A program made the position numbers and the translations under genes. Below are positions 21,121 to 32,252 of a stretch of DNA of 64,000 nt, one piece after another; positions within the stretch are counted from its first letter, which is position 1; each line of letters begins with the position of its first letter. Where the stretch lies: positions 44,324 through 108,323 of the forward strand of contig CAUYUJ010020690.1 of NCBI GenBank assembly GCA_963575745.1. Direction: 5' to 3'. The DNA is from Prorocentrum cordatum (Eukaryota; Sar; Dinophyceae; Prorocentrales; Prorocentraceae). The notes beneath the pieces were generated by a model that made no database searches, had not been told where the DNA came from, and saw only the letters and a list, made by a program, of their open reading frames with translations.

Positions 21121-21201
21121 AATCATCATCACCACCACCACCATCGTCATCACCATTGTCATCATCTTCATCATCTCCATCATCATCAGCATCATCAGTA
21201 C

Positions 21202-21241
<40 letters not shown>

Positions 21242-21342
21242 GTCATCATCATCATAATCATCATCATAATCATCATCACCATCATCAGCATCAGCATCAG
21301 CATCAGCATCACCACCACCACCACCATCAGCATCATCATCAG

Positions 21343-21376
<34 letters not shown>
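20997..21376. repeat. (CAT)n microsatellite
   Basis: About 380 bp of CAT with CAC and CAG variants. The six frames give poly-His, poly-Ile, poly-Ser, poly-Met, poly-Asp and poly-Asp/Val runs, none real. Confidence 0.97.
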
Positions 21377-21377
<1 letters not shown>

Positions 21378-21834
21378 CCCACCAGTGCACACCATCGAAT
21401 TTCGTTTCGTAGGCAGCATGAAGGCTGTCTTCGAACAACCGCAGCGTAGGGCAGCCCAAGTGCTCCTGCAGGGCTGTGACAAGCTGATGGCCGTGGCCGG
21501 GAGAAGCAGTTAGTTATACCAGTAGACACACCGGGCGGCATTAGATGTAGCTGCTGGTAACGCCCACACTGCCACACATTTCGATGTTCAGTGGCGCGCG
21601 CGGCGCGGTCTGCGGACGCCGATTAACACATATGGAGCTACGTGTCTCGGCATCAACATCCCAACTCTGGGGGGTCTGGGGGCACCGACATTGCGCGGGC
21701 AAACCTGGCTTTACATTTCGCGGAGGAGTGTGATGGCCAAACCCACCCGCGACCCGACCAAGACCCACCCACGGCACGACCCACCCGCGACAATCCGCGA
21801 CCCACCCACACTGCTTACAGCATGACCCCAGCGT

Positions 21835-22190
21835 GGAATACAAACAGCTCGTTACTACAACCTGTGCAAAGCAATGATGGCTTACGCAAACAAACGCAAA
21901 GCAATGCAAAGCAACGCAAAGCAATGCCAAGCAATGCAAAGCAATACGAAGTACCGAGGAGCAAGGCACATACCTAAAAACAATGCAACACTGTGCAGAA
22001 GGTAACGCAACGCAACCCACAGAGATGCAAACCACTACAGCGCAATGTCATGCAATACAAAACAAAACAGACATGCGAAGCAAGGCACAGGAATGTAACA
22101 CCAAACATTGAAACAAAACAACTGTGCTCAGCTACGCAAACGGCAACGGGACGGCAACGGCGATGCGAAGCAATGCAAGATACCGCCGGG
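21835..22190. repeat. GCAAAGCAAT-type degenerate tandem repeat
   Basis: Five- and ten-base units (GCAATGCAAA, GCAAAGCAAC) are clear at 21870-21960 and fade out by about 22190. Confidence 0.75.
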
Positions 22191-22199
22191 AGGGAGCCG

Positions 22200-22620
22200 C
22201 GGCGGCGGCATTCACTTGTCAGAGGCTGTTGTGGTAATTGCAACGCCGAAGTAGCATTACATTGCAAGTGTGTAGGCCTCGCATCACTTGGGAGCATTGC
22301 TTTTCAGAAGGGGGAGACGCTCGCCAAACTTCAAAAACGTGGCTTCACGCCGCCGTGGCACTACGAACTGCTACGCCGAAGCTGCGTAGCATCACACGGG
22401 CGCTGCTGGGAGCTACGGGGGCACTGTGGCGTTACAGGTGCATCATGTTACGGGACACCCGCTCCCAAACGCAACATTTTCCGAAGTGCTACGGGCGGCG
22501 CAACGGCTCGTGGCAGAACAAAAGGGCATCACAGTTTGCGATGCCTTCTTGAGGAGCCGCGCCCCTCGCATCCCTTCCTCTTTGCCTCCTCCTGCCCCAT
22601 GCTGCGCCTGCTCCTGCTGC
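22200..22620. other. No gene recognised
   Basis: Non-repetitive but without coding motifs. Plus-strand frames are open only because of composition. Confidence 0.4.
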
Positions 22621-22624
22621 TGGG

Positions 22625-23475
22625 CCCCCGCATGGGTCCATCATGCCTCCCTCATGTGGCACCCTCATGGCTCCCTCACGGCTCCCTCATGGCTCCCTCA
22701 TGGCTCCCGCATGGCTCCCTCGTGGCTCCCGCACGGCTCCCTCATGGCTCCCTCATGGCTATCTCATGGCTCCCTCGTGGCTCCCTCATGGCTCCCTCAT
22801 GGCCCCCGCATGGCTCCCTCATGGCTCCCTCACGGATCCCTCATGACTCCCGCGTGACTCCAGCGTGGCTCCAGATTGGCTCCCTCATGGCTCCCTCATG
22901 GCTTCCTCATGGCCCCCTCATGGCACCCTCATGGCTCCCTCGTGGCTCCCTCATGACTCCCTCATGGCTCCCTCATGACTCTCTCACGGGTCCCTCATGA
23001 CTTCCTCATGACTCCCTCATGGCTCCCTCATGACGCCCTCATTGGATCCGTCTTGCTCCCTCATGGCTCCCTCATGGCCCCCTCATGGCTCCCTCATGGC
23101 CCCCCCATGGCCCCCTAATGGCTCCCTAATGGCTCCCTAATGGCTCCCTCATCGCTCCCTCATGGCTCCCCTATGGCTCCAGCGTGGATCCCTCATGGCT
23201 CCCTCATGGCTTCCTCATGGCTCCCTCATGGCTCCCTCATGGCACCCTCATGGCTCCCTCGTGGCTCCCTCATGACTCCCTCATGGCTCCCTCATGACTC
23301 TCTCACGGGTCCCTCATGACTTCCTCATGACTCCCTCATGGCTCCTGCATGGCTCCCTCACGGGTCCCCCATGGCTCCTGCATGGCTCCCTCACGGGTCC
23401 CTCATGGCTCCCTCATGGCTCCCTCATGGCTCACTCATGGCTCCCTTATGGCGGCCCCCTCGGGGCTCCCTCATG
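22625..23475. repeat. 10-bp tandem repeat (CTCATGGCTC)
   Basis: About 85 units of CTCATGGCTC with point variants. A longer identical segment recurs (22870-22995 and 23190-23345 share the same order of variants, e.g. GACTCTCTCACGGGTCCC), so a higher-order duplication of about 310 bp exists inside the array. Translations such as GSLMAPSWLPH are artefacts. Confidence 0.95.
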
Positions 23476-23711
23476 GCTTACACGGTAGCCCTTTGGTAGC
23501 CTTTTTGCCGCAGTGAGGCCCCCAGAAGGCCCCCAGGAGGCATCAAAACTGCCTCGTCCGCCATCTGATTCTACTCCTTCTCCCCCCCCTCCTCCTGAGT
23601 GCCACCCGCCAGCCTGGATGCAGCCTGGACGCCACCAGATTGAAAAGAACATAAAATACTAAAACACTAACATTTCGGACGAATCTCCCTGGGCCGATGT
23701 CAATCCCAGAA

Positions 23712-23765
23712 GTTTTGAGCTCTGCGCTGGAAGCCTCCAGAGGCCTCCAGCGCAGAGCTCAAAAC
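23712..23765. repeat. Near-perfect 54-bp palindrome
   Basis: The left arm begins GTTTTGAGCTCTGCGCTGGA and the right arm is its exact complement (TCCAGCGCAGAGCTCAAAAC at 23746-23765). Inside, pairing continues with one A-C mismatch to a 2-base loop, giving 26-bp arms. Confidence 0.95.
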
Positions 23766-23811
23766 ATCGATCAAAACCGCCCAGGCCTGCACACAGTCTG
23801 GCCCCTTCCTC

Positions 23812-23870
23812 TCCTCCTCCCCCTCCTCCTCCTCCTCCTCCTCCTCCTCCTCCTCCTCCTCCTCCTCCCA
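23812..23870. repeat. (TCC)n microsatellite
   Basis: About 55 bp of TCC units. Confidence 0.95.
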
Positions 23871-24295
23871 TTCCAACATGTATGTTTTGTGCACCTCTTT
23901 TGCCAGGGGAGGCGTCCCCCCAGGCACAGCCAACGCTGCTGCCCCGCGCCCAGCAGCCGGCTTGTCGGCCGAGGGAAGCCGACCACAGCGACCAGCGGCA
24001 GTCTATTCCTCGTCCCGCGCGTGCTCTCGGGGGCGGGCGGGGCGGCTCGACGGCAGGAACGGCCCGGGCGCGCGCAGGCGCCGCCTGGAACCCTCGGTAC
24101 CTTGCCTGCCCCGATACGCAACGCGCAACGCGTAGCGTACTGGTACGGGGCTCAACGCGCAGACCGAACGCGCACGTTCTGAACGCGGACGTGTCGAACA
24201 CGGCACGTGCTGCGTTCCAAAACGAGCGCACCAGAGCAGCCAAGCTCGGCATACAGCCACCGCGCAACCGTGAACACAACACCACGTGAGCAACA

Positions 24296-24408
24296 CCTCG
24301 CGAGGAGCTCCCTCGCGAGGAACACCTCGCGAGGAACTTCCTCGCGAGGAAGCTCCTCGCGAGGAACACCTCGCGAGGAAGCTCCTCGCGAGGGAACTCC
24401 TCGCGAGG
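24296..24408. repeat. Array of eight CCTCGCGAGG palindromes, spaced 14-15 bp
   Basis: Perfect 10-bp palindromes CCTCGCGAGG start at 24296, 24311, 24325, 24340, 24355, 24369, 24384 and 24399. The linkers are 4-5 bases (e.g. AACA, AACTT, AAGCT, GAACT). Each holds a TCGCGA core. The minus strand reads REELPREVFLAR-like repeats. Confidence 0.95.
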
Positions 24409-24569
24409 GACGAAAGGTGCTCTCCTGGCCACGAGGCGCCCCGGCCACGCACGACTTCCGCGGCGCAGAGCCGACGGGGCGGCCCGGAGGCCAGAGCCCC
24501 TGCTGCGGCGAGAGCGGTCCTCCTTCCGGCGTCTTCGTTATACAGGGCAGTTGTTAATACATGGGATTT

Positions 24570-24735
24570 CTCAACATATATATATATATATATATAGATA
24601 TATATGTGTGTTTAAAATATAAAAATATTTTCATACATGAATAATTTAGGAATGAATTGACGCATGGACTCATCGTTGTTTTTCATACTAAATCCCTGCA
24701 TTTGTAATACATGATCCGCACGCGGAGCATGTATA
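24570..24735. other. AT-rich stretch with (TA)n
   Basis: (TA)n at 24576-24605 followed by an AT-rich patch. No gene seen; the rest to about 25160 is GC-rich with uninformative open frames. Confidence 0.6.
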
Positions 24736-25166
24736 AATAACGGCACTGTACAGTCGGACTTGACCAGAGAGGACACGCGAGAGAGGACACGAGACCCTTC
24801 CGAGGGCCACAATTGCCACAGGAATGCAGGAGGCAGGGGTTTCGCGAGGCACAGGGCACGAGGGTACCCTTGCTCTGGCAGGGTCGACCTGCCAAGGCTG
24901 GGCCGACTGTCCACGAGGCCGAGGGATCCACGCCGCGCTCGGCCGAGCGGAAGACCTGGCCACAAGACGTGGCTGGCCATCGCTCGGACGTCCATTCCCT
25001 GTGTTTTTTCCGGTTTCGTGCGTGGTTTTTTTTCGCCAGATGATCCAGGATGCGCCTCGATGGTCCTCGCCGAAGGAAACGTGCACACGCCCGAGCGATG
25101 CCAGGGCGCGGGGAGAGAGCCGGAGATCGCCCACGTCTGGGAGCCCCTCCTGGAGCCTGTTTTTCC

Positions 25167-26807
25167 CTACCTAGGCTCTGCCTAGAAGGGTTCTTACTCT
25201 CTTTGCTCAAAGGGCCGGGCAGTGCTAACCGCCCCGGGCGGTTCCCCCAGTCCCCGCCCCGCGGTTCCCCCAGTCCCCTGGGAGCTTTAGCCTTAGCTTT
25301 AGCTTTAGCTTTTTAGCTTTAGCTTTAGCTTTAGCTTAGCTTTAGCTTAGCTTTAGCTTAGTGTTAGCTTAGTGGTAGCTTAGCTTTAGCTTAGCGTTAG
25401 CTTAGCGTCAGCTTAGTGTTAGCTTAGCTTTAGCTTAGCTTTAGTTTAGCTTTAGCTTAGCTTCAGCTCAGCTTTAGCTTAGCTTTAGCTTAGTGTTAGC
25501 TTAGCCTTAGCTTAGCTTTAGCTTAGCTTTAGCTTAGCTTTAGCTTAGCTTTAGCTTAGCTTTAGCTTAGCTCCAGCTTAGCTTTAGCTTAGCTGTAGCT
25601 CAGCTTTAGCTTAGCTTTAGCTTAGCTTTAGCTTAGCTTTAGCTTAGCTGTAGCTTAGCTTTAGCTTTAGCTTTAGCTTAGCTTTTAGCTTAACTTCAGC
25701 TTAGCTTTAGCTTAGCTTTAGCTTAAATTTTACCTTACCCTTAGCTCAGCTTTCGCTTAGCTTCAGCTTAGATTCAGCTTAGCTTTAGCTTAGCTTTAGC
25801 TTAGATTTAGCTTAGCTGTAGCTTAGATTTAGCTTATCGTTAGCTTTAGCTTTAGCTTAGCGTCAGCTTAGTGTTAGCTTAGCGTTAGCTTAGCTTTAGC
25901 TTAGCTTTAGCTTAGCTTCAGCTCAGCTTTAGCTTAGATTTAGCTTAGTGTTAGCTTAGCCTTAGCTTAGCTTTAGCTTAGCTTTAGCTTAGCTTCAGCC
26001 TAGCTTTAGCTTAGCTTTAGCTTAGCTTTAGCTTAGCTTTAGCTTTAGCTTTAGCCTTAGCTTTAGCTTTAGCTTTAGCTTTAGCTTAGTTTTAGCTTAG
26101 CATTAGCTTAGTGTTAGCTTAGTGGTAGCTTAGCTTTAGCTTAGCGTTAGCTTAGCGTCAGCTTAGTGTTAGCTTAGCGTTAGCTTAGCTTTAGCTTAGC
26201 TTTAGCTTAGCTTCAGCTCAGCTTTAGCTTAGCTTTAGCTTAGTGTTAGCTTAGCCTTAGCTTAGCTTTAGCTTAGCTTTAGCTTAGCTTTAGCTTAGCT
26301 TTAACTTAGCTTTAGCTTAGCTCCAGCTTAGCTTTAGCTTAGCTGTAGCTCAGCTTTAGCTTAGCTGTAGCTTAGCTTTAGCTTAGCTGTAGCTTAGCTT
26401 TAGTTTAGCTTTAGCTTAGCTTTTAGCTTAACTTCAGCTTAGCTTTAGCTTAGCTTTAGCTTAAAGTTTAGCTTACCCTTAGCTTAGCTTTCGCTTAGCT
26501 TCAGTTTAGATTCAGCTTAGATTTAGCTTAGCTTTAGCTTAGATTTAGCTTAGCTGTAGCTTAGCTTTAGCTTATCTTTAGCTTTAGCTTTAGCTTAGCT
26601 TTAGCTTAGCTTCAGCTTAGCTTTAGCTTAGATTTAGCTTAGTGTTAGCTTAGCCTTAGCTTAGCTTTAGCTTAGCTTTAGCTTAGCTTCAGCCTAGCTT
26701 TAGCTTAGCTTTAGCTTAGCTTTAGCTTAGCTTTAGCTTAGCTTTACTGTTACTACTAATGCTGCTTTCCTAGGGGCTCCAACTCCTAGGTAGGGTCGCA
26801 CTGGGAT
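25167..26807 (+). mobile_element. Element with a TTAGC satellite core, copy 1
   Basis: The left end reads CCCTACCTAGGCTCTGCCTA and the right end CTCCTAGGTAGGGTCGCACT. Both ends carry CCCTACCTAGG in inverted orientation. Between them lie about 100 bp of GC-rich sequence (two copies of CGGTTCCCCCAGTCCC) and about 1.45 kb of GCTTTAGCTTA units. The same ends and core occur in reverse at 32478-33353, which defines it as a mobile or at least duplicated unit. It has no coding capacity. Confidence 0.75.
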
Positions 26808-26809
26808 AA

Positions 26810-27012
26810 TTTTTAGACTCTGGCAAATTTACTTGCATGGACGGGGGGGGGCTGAGCCTGAAGCAAGCCGCAAACGACTTGCACGTTCGGGGGGGCGCGG
26901 AAATCACGCAAGTCGAAAGGCACTTGCACGCTAGTATTCGCTTGAAGAGGGGCGAGGAGGGGGGGGGGGGGGGGGCGAACGCCATGCAAGTAAACTTGCC
27001 TGAATCCAAAAA
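26810..27012. mobile_element. Small inverted-repeat element (MITE-like), about 203 bp
   Basis: The left end TTTTTAGACTCTGGCAAATT and the complement of the right end (TTTTTGGATTCAGGCAAGTT) match over about 31 bases, both continuing TACTTGCATGG. It is non-coding and lies directly beside the TTAGC element. Target duplications were not clear. Confidence 0.7.
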
Positions 27013-27139
27013 CAAAACAGGCTCCTGAGGCGGCACGCGCCGCCGTCCCCCCTGGTGGCCCCCGGGGATCTCCCCGAGGTCCTCCAAGGGGCCCATGGGA
27101 GGCGCCGGGCAGCGCCCATGGAGGCATCGCTCGGTGGAT

Positions 27140-27335
27140 CGATCGATCGATCCTCCAAAAGATGGAGCGATCGACGGAGCGATCGAGCCTCGAGCCTCGG
27201 GCGCCCTCGAGCCTCGACCGAGACCTCGAGCCTCGACCCTCGGGCGTCCTCGAACCTCGAACCTCGTGCCTCTCAGAGCCTCGGGCGCCCTCGAGCCTCG
27301 AGCCTCGGCCAAGTCCTCGAGCCTCGACGTACTCC
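27140..27335. repeat. GAGCCTCG and CGATCGATC short tandem repeats
   Basis: A GATC-rich patch at 27135-27185 passes into about 150 bp of CCTCGAGCCTCGGGC units. Confidence 0.85.
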
Positions 27336-27510
27336 ACCCTGGGCCGAAGGATCGGCGGCGGGCGCCCGCGAGGGCAGCACCCGAGCCCGGGGCGGGACTG
27401 CCCACCCAGTTCTGGCCCGGCTCGTCGTCGAAGAAGTCGCTCGGCGACGGCCACCTCTGGGCGAGGAGAGTGAGAGGACGACGCCGGGAGGGGGGGGAGG
27501 CAGGGAGGGA

Positions 27511-27668
27511 TTACCAGCCTCGAACGTCTCCCTATCCCTAAGATTGGCACGCCAGAAGGCGATGACGATCTTAGGGATCCGCCCTCAAAAAAGAAGGGAA
27601 TCCCTAAGATTGGCATCGTGATGAGGAGGTGCCCAGCATAGGGATAGGGATATGCTCCAGGCTGGTAA
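27511..27668. mobile_element. MITE, TTACCAGCCT family, copy 1 (158 bp, 5-bp target duplication)
   Basis: Ends TTACCAGCCTCGAACGTCTC and, complemented, TTACCAGCCTGGAGCATATC, both followed by CCTATCCCTA: a 30-bp imperfect inverted repeat. It is flanked by AGGGA on both sides. CCTAAGATTGGCA occurs twice inside. A second copy lies at 47401-47562. Confidence 0.85.
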
Positions 27669-27689
27669 AGGGAATCTGCTGCTGAGGAG

Positions 27690-28430
27690 GCTGCGGGGCC
27701 GCGGAAGCACTGGGCCTGCAAGCAGAAGGCAGCGCCACCGCGCGCAGAAGAGCACGACGAGCCGGGCGAGAATGCTCGGAGATGTTCTGCAGGCTTCCCA
27801 AGTGGTCGTCACGCTGGGCGGGGCGGGGGGCACGTCGGGGGGGGGGACCCCTCGGAGCCTCCTGGCGGCCTCCTGGGGCCTCTTGGGGCGGGGGGGCGCG
27901 GATGTTCGGCTCGCGGTCCCCCCCGTGGGCCCTGCCCAATCTTTGGGCCCTCCTGGGCCGTCGTCGGGCGCCTCTGGGGGCCCCTACCGGGCCTCGGGAG
28001 CGTCAAAAAACGACTCAGGATGCAAAGCCGGTCATGGGGAAAGGGTCCCAGACCTCCGACGTCGTGACTTTTTCATGGCGCGACCCCCAGAGGTCCGGAC
28101 CTGTTCGCCGGGACCGGTTTTTCATCCTCAATCGTTTTTGGACGGTCCCGAGGCCCGGTAAGGGCCCCCAGAGGCCGAAAAGAATGAAAAACCTCCCGTC
28201 GTGATTTTCTCATGACTCGAGGGGGTCTGGGGTCGGGACCTCTGGGGGTCGACGCACTGAAAAAATCGTGACGTCGGGGGTCCGGGGTGGGGGGTGGGCC
28301 CGGCCCTCTGCCCCAGCGCGCTATGCCTCTCTACCCAGCGGGGGTGGCTGGCCCGGGCTAGCGACCGTCAAGGGTCTCTGCAAGACCACCAGAGCAGGCA
28401 TGGGAAACGAATTAATGAAGGGGCCCTGGG
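27690..28430. other. No gene recognised
   Basis: G-rich DNA with faint CCCAAGA-type repeat on the minus strand (27850-28000) and a GGGTCTGGGGTC-like patch near 28220-28290. No coding motif. Confidence 0.45.
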
Positions 28431-28506
28431 ACACACACACACACACACACACATATAAAAAATTAGCCTGGCGAAGGACCCAACCATATGCAGTTGTGAA
28501 TGCCGC

Positions 28507-30540
28507 AATTGTGCTGGGTGGTGGCGGACGCATGCGGGCGTGCGGGCGGCGCCACTGGGACCTTCGGTGGAGCCCCCTATGGGGCCACGAAACGCTGTAC
28601 TGGGTGGGCGAGACGCGGTCAGCAAGGGCTGTGCTGCGTGGTGGCGGACGCATGCGAGCGGTGCCACTGGGACCTTCGGTGGAGCTCCCTATGGGGCCAC
28701 GAAACGCTGTACTGGGTGGATGAAACGCAGGCAGGGAGCAAGGGCTGCGCAGGGTGGTGGCGGACGCATGCGGGCGGTGCCGCTGGGACCTTTGGTGGAG
28801 CTCCCTATAGGGCTACGAAGCGCTGTTCTGGGTGGGTGAAGCGCAGGGAACAAGGGCTGTGCTGGGTGGTGGCGGACGCAAGCGGGCAGTGCCACTGGGA
28901 CCTTTGGTGGAGCCCCCTATGGGGCCACGAAACGTGCGAGGGGTGTGCCAGAATGGGGTGTGGAACCGCATGCCAGCGCAGCCACTGGGGCCTTCGGTGG
29001 AGCTCCCTATGGAGCCACGAAACGTGTGAGGGGTGTGCCGAAATGGGGGGTGGAACCGCATGCGAGCGCAGCCACTGCGGCGTTCGGTGGAGCTCCCTAT
29101 GGGGCCACGAGACGTGTGAAGGGCGTGCCGAAAAAGGGGGTGGAACCGCATGCGAGCGCAGCCACTGGGGCCTTCGGTGGAGCTCTCTATGGGGCCACGA
29201 ACCGTGTGAGGGGTGTGCCGAAATGGGGGGGGAACCACATGCGAGCGCAGCCACTGGGGCGTTCGGTGGAGCTCCCCATGGAGCCACCCACGAAGCGTGT
29301 GAGGGGTGTGCCGAAATGGGGGGTGGAACCGCATGCGAGCGCAGCCACTGGAGCGTTCGGTGGAGCTCCCTATGGGGCCACGAACCGTGTGAGGGGTGTA
29401 CCAGAATGGGGTGTGGAACCACATGCTGGCGCAGCCACTGGGGCCTTCGGTGGGGTTCCCTATGGGGCACGAAACGTGTGAGGGGTGTGCCAGAATGGGG
29501 GGTGGAACCGCATGCGGGCGCAGCCACTGGGGCCTTCGGTGGAGCTCCCTATGGGGCCACGAAACGTGTGAGGGGTGTGCCAGAATGGGGGGTGGAACCG
29601 CATGCGGGCGCAGCCACTGGGGCCTTCGGTGGAGCTCCCTATGGCCACCGCATGCGGGCGCAGCCACTGGGGCCTTCGGTGGAGCTCCCTATGGGGCCAC
29701 GAAACGTGTGAGGGGTGTGCCAGAATGGGGGGTGGAACCGCATGCGGGCGCAGCCACTGGGGCCTTCGGTGGAGCTCCCTATGGGGCCACGAAACGTGTG
29801 AGGGGTGTGCCAGAATGGGGGGTGGAACCGCATGCGGGCGCAGCCACTGGGGCCTTCGGTGGAGCTCCCTATGGGGCCACGAAACGTGTGAGGGGTGTGC
29901 CAGAATGGGGGGTGGAACCGCATGCGGGCGCAGCCACTGGGGCCTTCGGTGGAGCTCCCTATGGGGCCACGAAACGTGTGAGGGGTGTGCCAGAATGGGG
30001 GGTGGAACCGCATGCGGGCGCAGCCACTGGGGCCTTCGGTGGAGCTCCCTATGGGGCCACGAAACGTGTGAGGGGTGTGCCAGAATGGGGGGTGGAACCG
30101 CATGCGGGCGCAGCCACTGGGGCCTTCGGTGGAGCTCCCTATGGGGCCACGAAACGTGTGAGGGGTGTGCCAGAATGGGGGGTGGAACCGCATGCGGGCG
30201 CAGCCACTGGGGCCTTCGGTGGAGCTCCCTATGGGGCCACGAAACGTGTGAGGGGTGTGCCAGAATGGGGGGTGGAACCGCATGCGGGCGCAGCCACTGG
30301 GGCCTTCGGTGGAGCTCCCTATGGGGCCACGAAACGTGTGAGGGGTGTGCCAGAATGGGGGGTGGAACCGCATGCGGGCGCAGCCACTGGGGCCTTCGGT
30401 GGAGCTCCCTATGGGGCCACGAAACGTGTGAGGGGTGTGCCAGAATGGGGGGTGGAACCGCATGCGGGCGCAGCCACTGGGGCCTTCGGTGGAGCTCCCT
30501 ATGGGGCCACGAAACGTGTGAGGGGTGTGCCAGAATGGGT
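28507..30540. repeat. 90-bp satellite array with longer variant units at its left end
   Basis: From about 28930 the unit is 90 bp (landmark GAAACGTGTGAGGGGTGTGC, e.g. at 29701, 29791, 29881 and on to 30511). From about 29670 onward the copies are essentially identical. Units from 28507 to 28930 are about 107-121 bp and share TGGTGGCGGACGCATGCGGG. Because 90 is a multiple of three and the unit lacks stops in most frames, frames of 400 codons stay open on both strands; these are not proteins. One junction near 29645 joins two units out of register. Confidence 0.97.
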
Positions 30541-30544
30541 GTGG

Positions 30545-30800
30545 GAGGGGGAGGAGGGGGGAGGAAGGGGAGGAGGAGGAAGGAGGAGGAAGGAGGAACG
30601 CGGGGCGACGTCTCTTCAAAACGAGGACCCAACACCACAGGATGGTTGGGAAAAAAGAAAAACACACAAATAAAAAGATGTCCCATAGTTTCCGATATTT
30701 TCTGGGTTTTTGTCTTCCCCACCACTTCCCATATTTTCCAATATTTTCTGGGGGATCGACGATCAATTGTGTCTGTGTGTTTTTCCCTCCTGAATTAAGT
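30545..30800. repeat. Dispersed repeat, also seen at 8.63-8.70 kb and 50.1-50.24 kb
   Basis: 30590-30655 (CGCGGGGCG...GATGGTTGGGAAAA) matches 8630-8695. 30659-30795 (CACACAAATAAAA...TTTTTCC) matches 50107-50241, including two direct repeats of CCCATA.TTTCC.ATATTTTCTGG type. No coding capacity. Confidence 0.8.
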
Positions 30801-30944
30801 CTAAGCCGAAGGATTATGGACGGACTGGGGCTCGAGCAAAACTCCGAAAATCCACCGATCCCGCGTGTGAACTACAAGGAGCCTCAGCAAGAGCTTCAGC
30901 TCTGAGCCTAAGCAAGAGCTTCAGCTCTGCTTCGGGGGGGTCGC

Positions 30945-31225
30945 CGGGGTGGCTCTGCCGGGGATGGCGTTTTCTTATAATGGTTTGCGCATCCCCAAGC
31001 TGTTTCGGGGGGTACCAGGGACCCCCCCCAGGACTCTCCCCTCGGAACCCTCCCCGGACTCCCGCCCCGGGGAAGGGGGGGGGGGGGGGCGGTCCCCCAT
31101 CTGGCGTTTTCTTAATGGTTTGCGCATCCCCAAGATGTTTCGGGGAGTCCCAAGGACCCCGCTCAGATCTAGCCGCTACCGCCCCCAGGACCCTCCCCTC
31201 GGAACCCTCCCTGGACCCGCCCCAA
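30945..31225. repeat. Tandem duplication of about 145 bp
   Basis: TGGCGTTTTCTTA.AATGGTTTGCGC (allowing one gap) followed by CCCAAG.TGTTTCGGGG occurs at about 30963 and 31101. The two copies are separated by a G-run. Confidence 0.8.
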
Positions 31226-31634
31226 GACCGCTCCAGGCACCCCCCCAGAGAGCACGTCAGCTCCAAAAAGCGTCCCCGACGACTCTAAGAGCGCCCTCCC
31301 TTCCAAACAGCGCCCCCGACGACTCCAAGATCACCGAAACCGGAGCCCCCCGCATCGGCGGCACTGGCCGCAGGCCATTACAATAGTGATTCCCCCGCGG
31401 CGGCTGAGCAGGACGACGAAGACAGGTTTCTGTCGGCGGCGAGCGGGGGGGAAGTGAGAAGGCTTTTCGGAAGGTTCGGAAGTCCCCCAGCTTTCTGGCA
31501 AGTTCTCTGAGACTTCCCCGAAGACAGCAAAAACATCTCAGAAGGCGAGAGGGCGTCTGAGAAGTCCCGCCGCTTTCTGAAAAAGACCTGCTCCTCCTCA
31601 TTTCCCCCCTCGCTCGCCGCCCATTCTGAAGGGG

Positions 31635-31930
31635 GAGGATGAGGATGAGGAGGAGGAGTAAGAGCAGGAGGAGGAGGAGGAGGAGGAGGAAGAGGAGGAG
31701 GGGGAGGAGGGGGGAGGAGGAGGAGGAGGAGGAGGAGGAGGAGGAGGAGGAGGAGGAGGAGGAGGAGGAGGAGGAGGAGAGGAGGAGGAGGAGGAGGAGA
31801 GGAGCAGGAGGGGGAGGAGGAGGAGAAGGAGAGGGAGGAGGAGGAGGAGGAGAGGAGGAGGAGGAGGAGGGAGGAGGAGGGGAGGAGGAGGAGGGGAGGA
31901 GAAGGGAGGGGAAGGAGGAGGAGGAGGGAC
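31635..31930. repeat. (GGA)n microsatellite
   Basis: About 300 bp of GGA with GCA and GGG interruptions. Confidence 0.95.
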
Positions 31931-32252
31931 GAGTGTCTATTCCCGGCCGAGAGCTCAGGGAGGGGGGGGTCCCAAGGGGGGAGGCGCGCGGGGGAGGCGC
32001 GCAGGGGGTGGAGGCCGCACTCAGCACACGCAACCCTTGCGAGGGTGCCGGGAACGCACGACGAAGTGCTTTGCATGTGCAAAACGACAACACTCCTGCC
32101 GTCACTGGGGCAATCAACGGGTACCGATACTGCTACCCCCCCGACCTCAACTTTGGTGCGTTCCGACGAGAACTTCGGGGCGAAGCCAACTGTGGCGACG
32201 CGGGCCTCCCAGGAAGGCGAACCAGGGAACTAAAAGAGAGGCGTTGTAGATG

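Noticed and set aside
20983-21513. Poly-His protein (176 codons) and its poly-Asp counterpart on the other strand
   Set aside because: Pure (CAT)n microsatellite; every frame is open for the same reason.
25270-26750. Internal telomere repeat
   Set aside because: The unit is GCTTA/GCTTTA, without the GGG run of plant- or alga-type telomeres (TTTAGGG), and it lies inside an element with defined ends.
29396-30798. Repeat proteins of 400 or more codons in several frames
   Set aside because: They come from a 90-bp satellite lacking stops in those frames on both strands; there is no reason to favour one frame.
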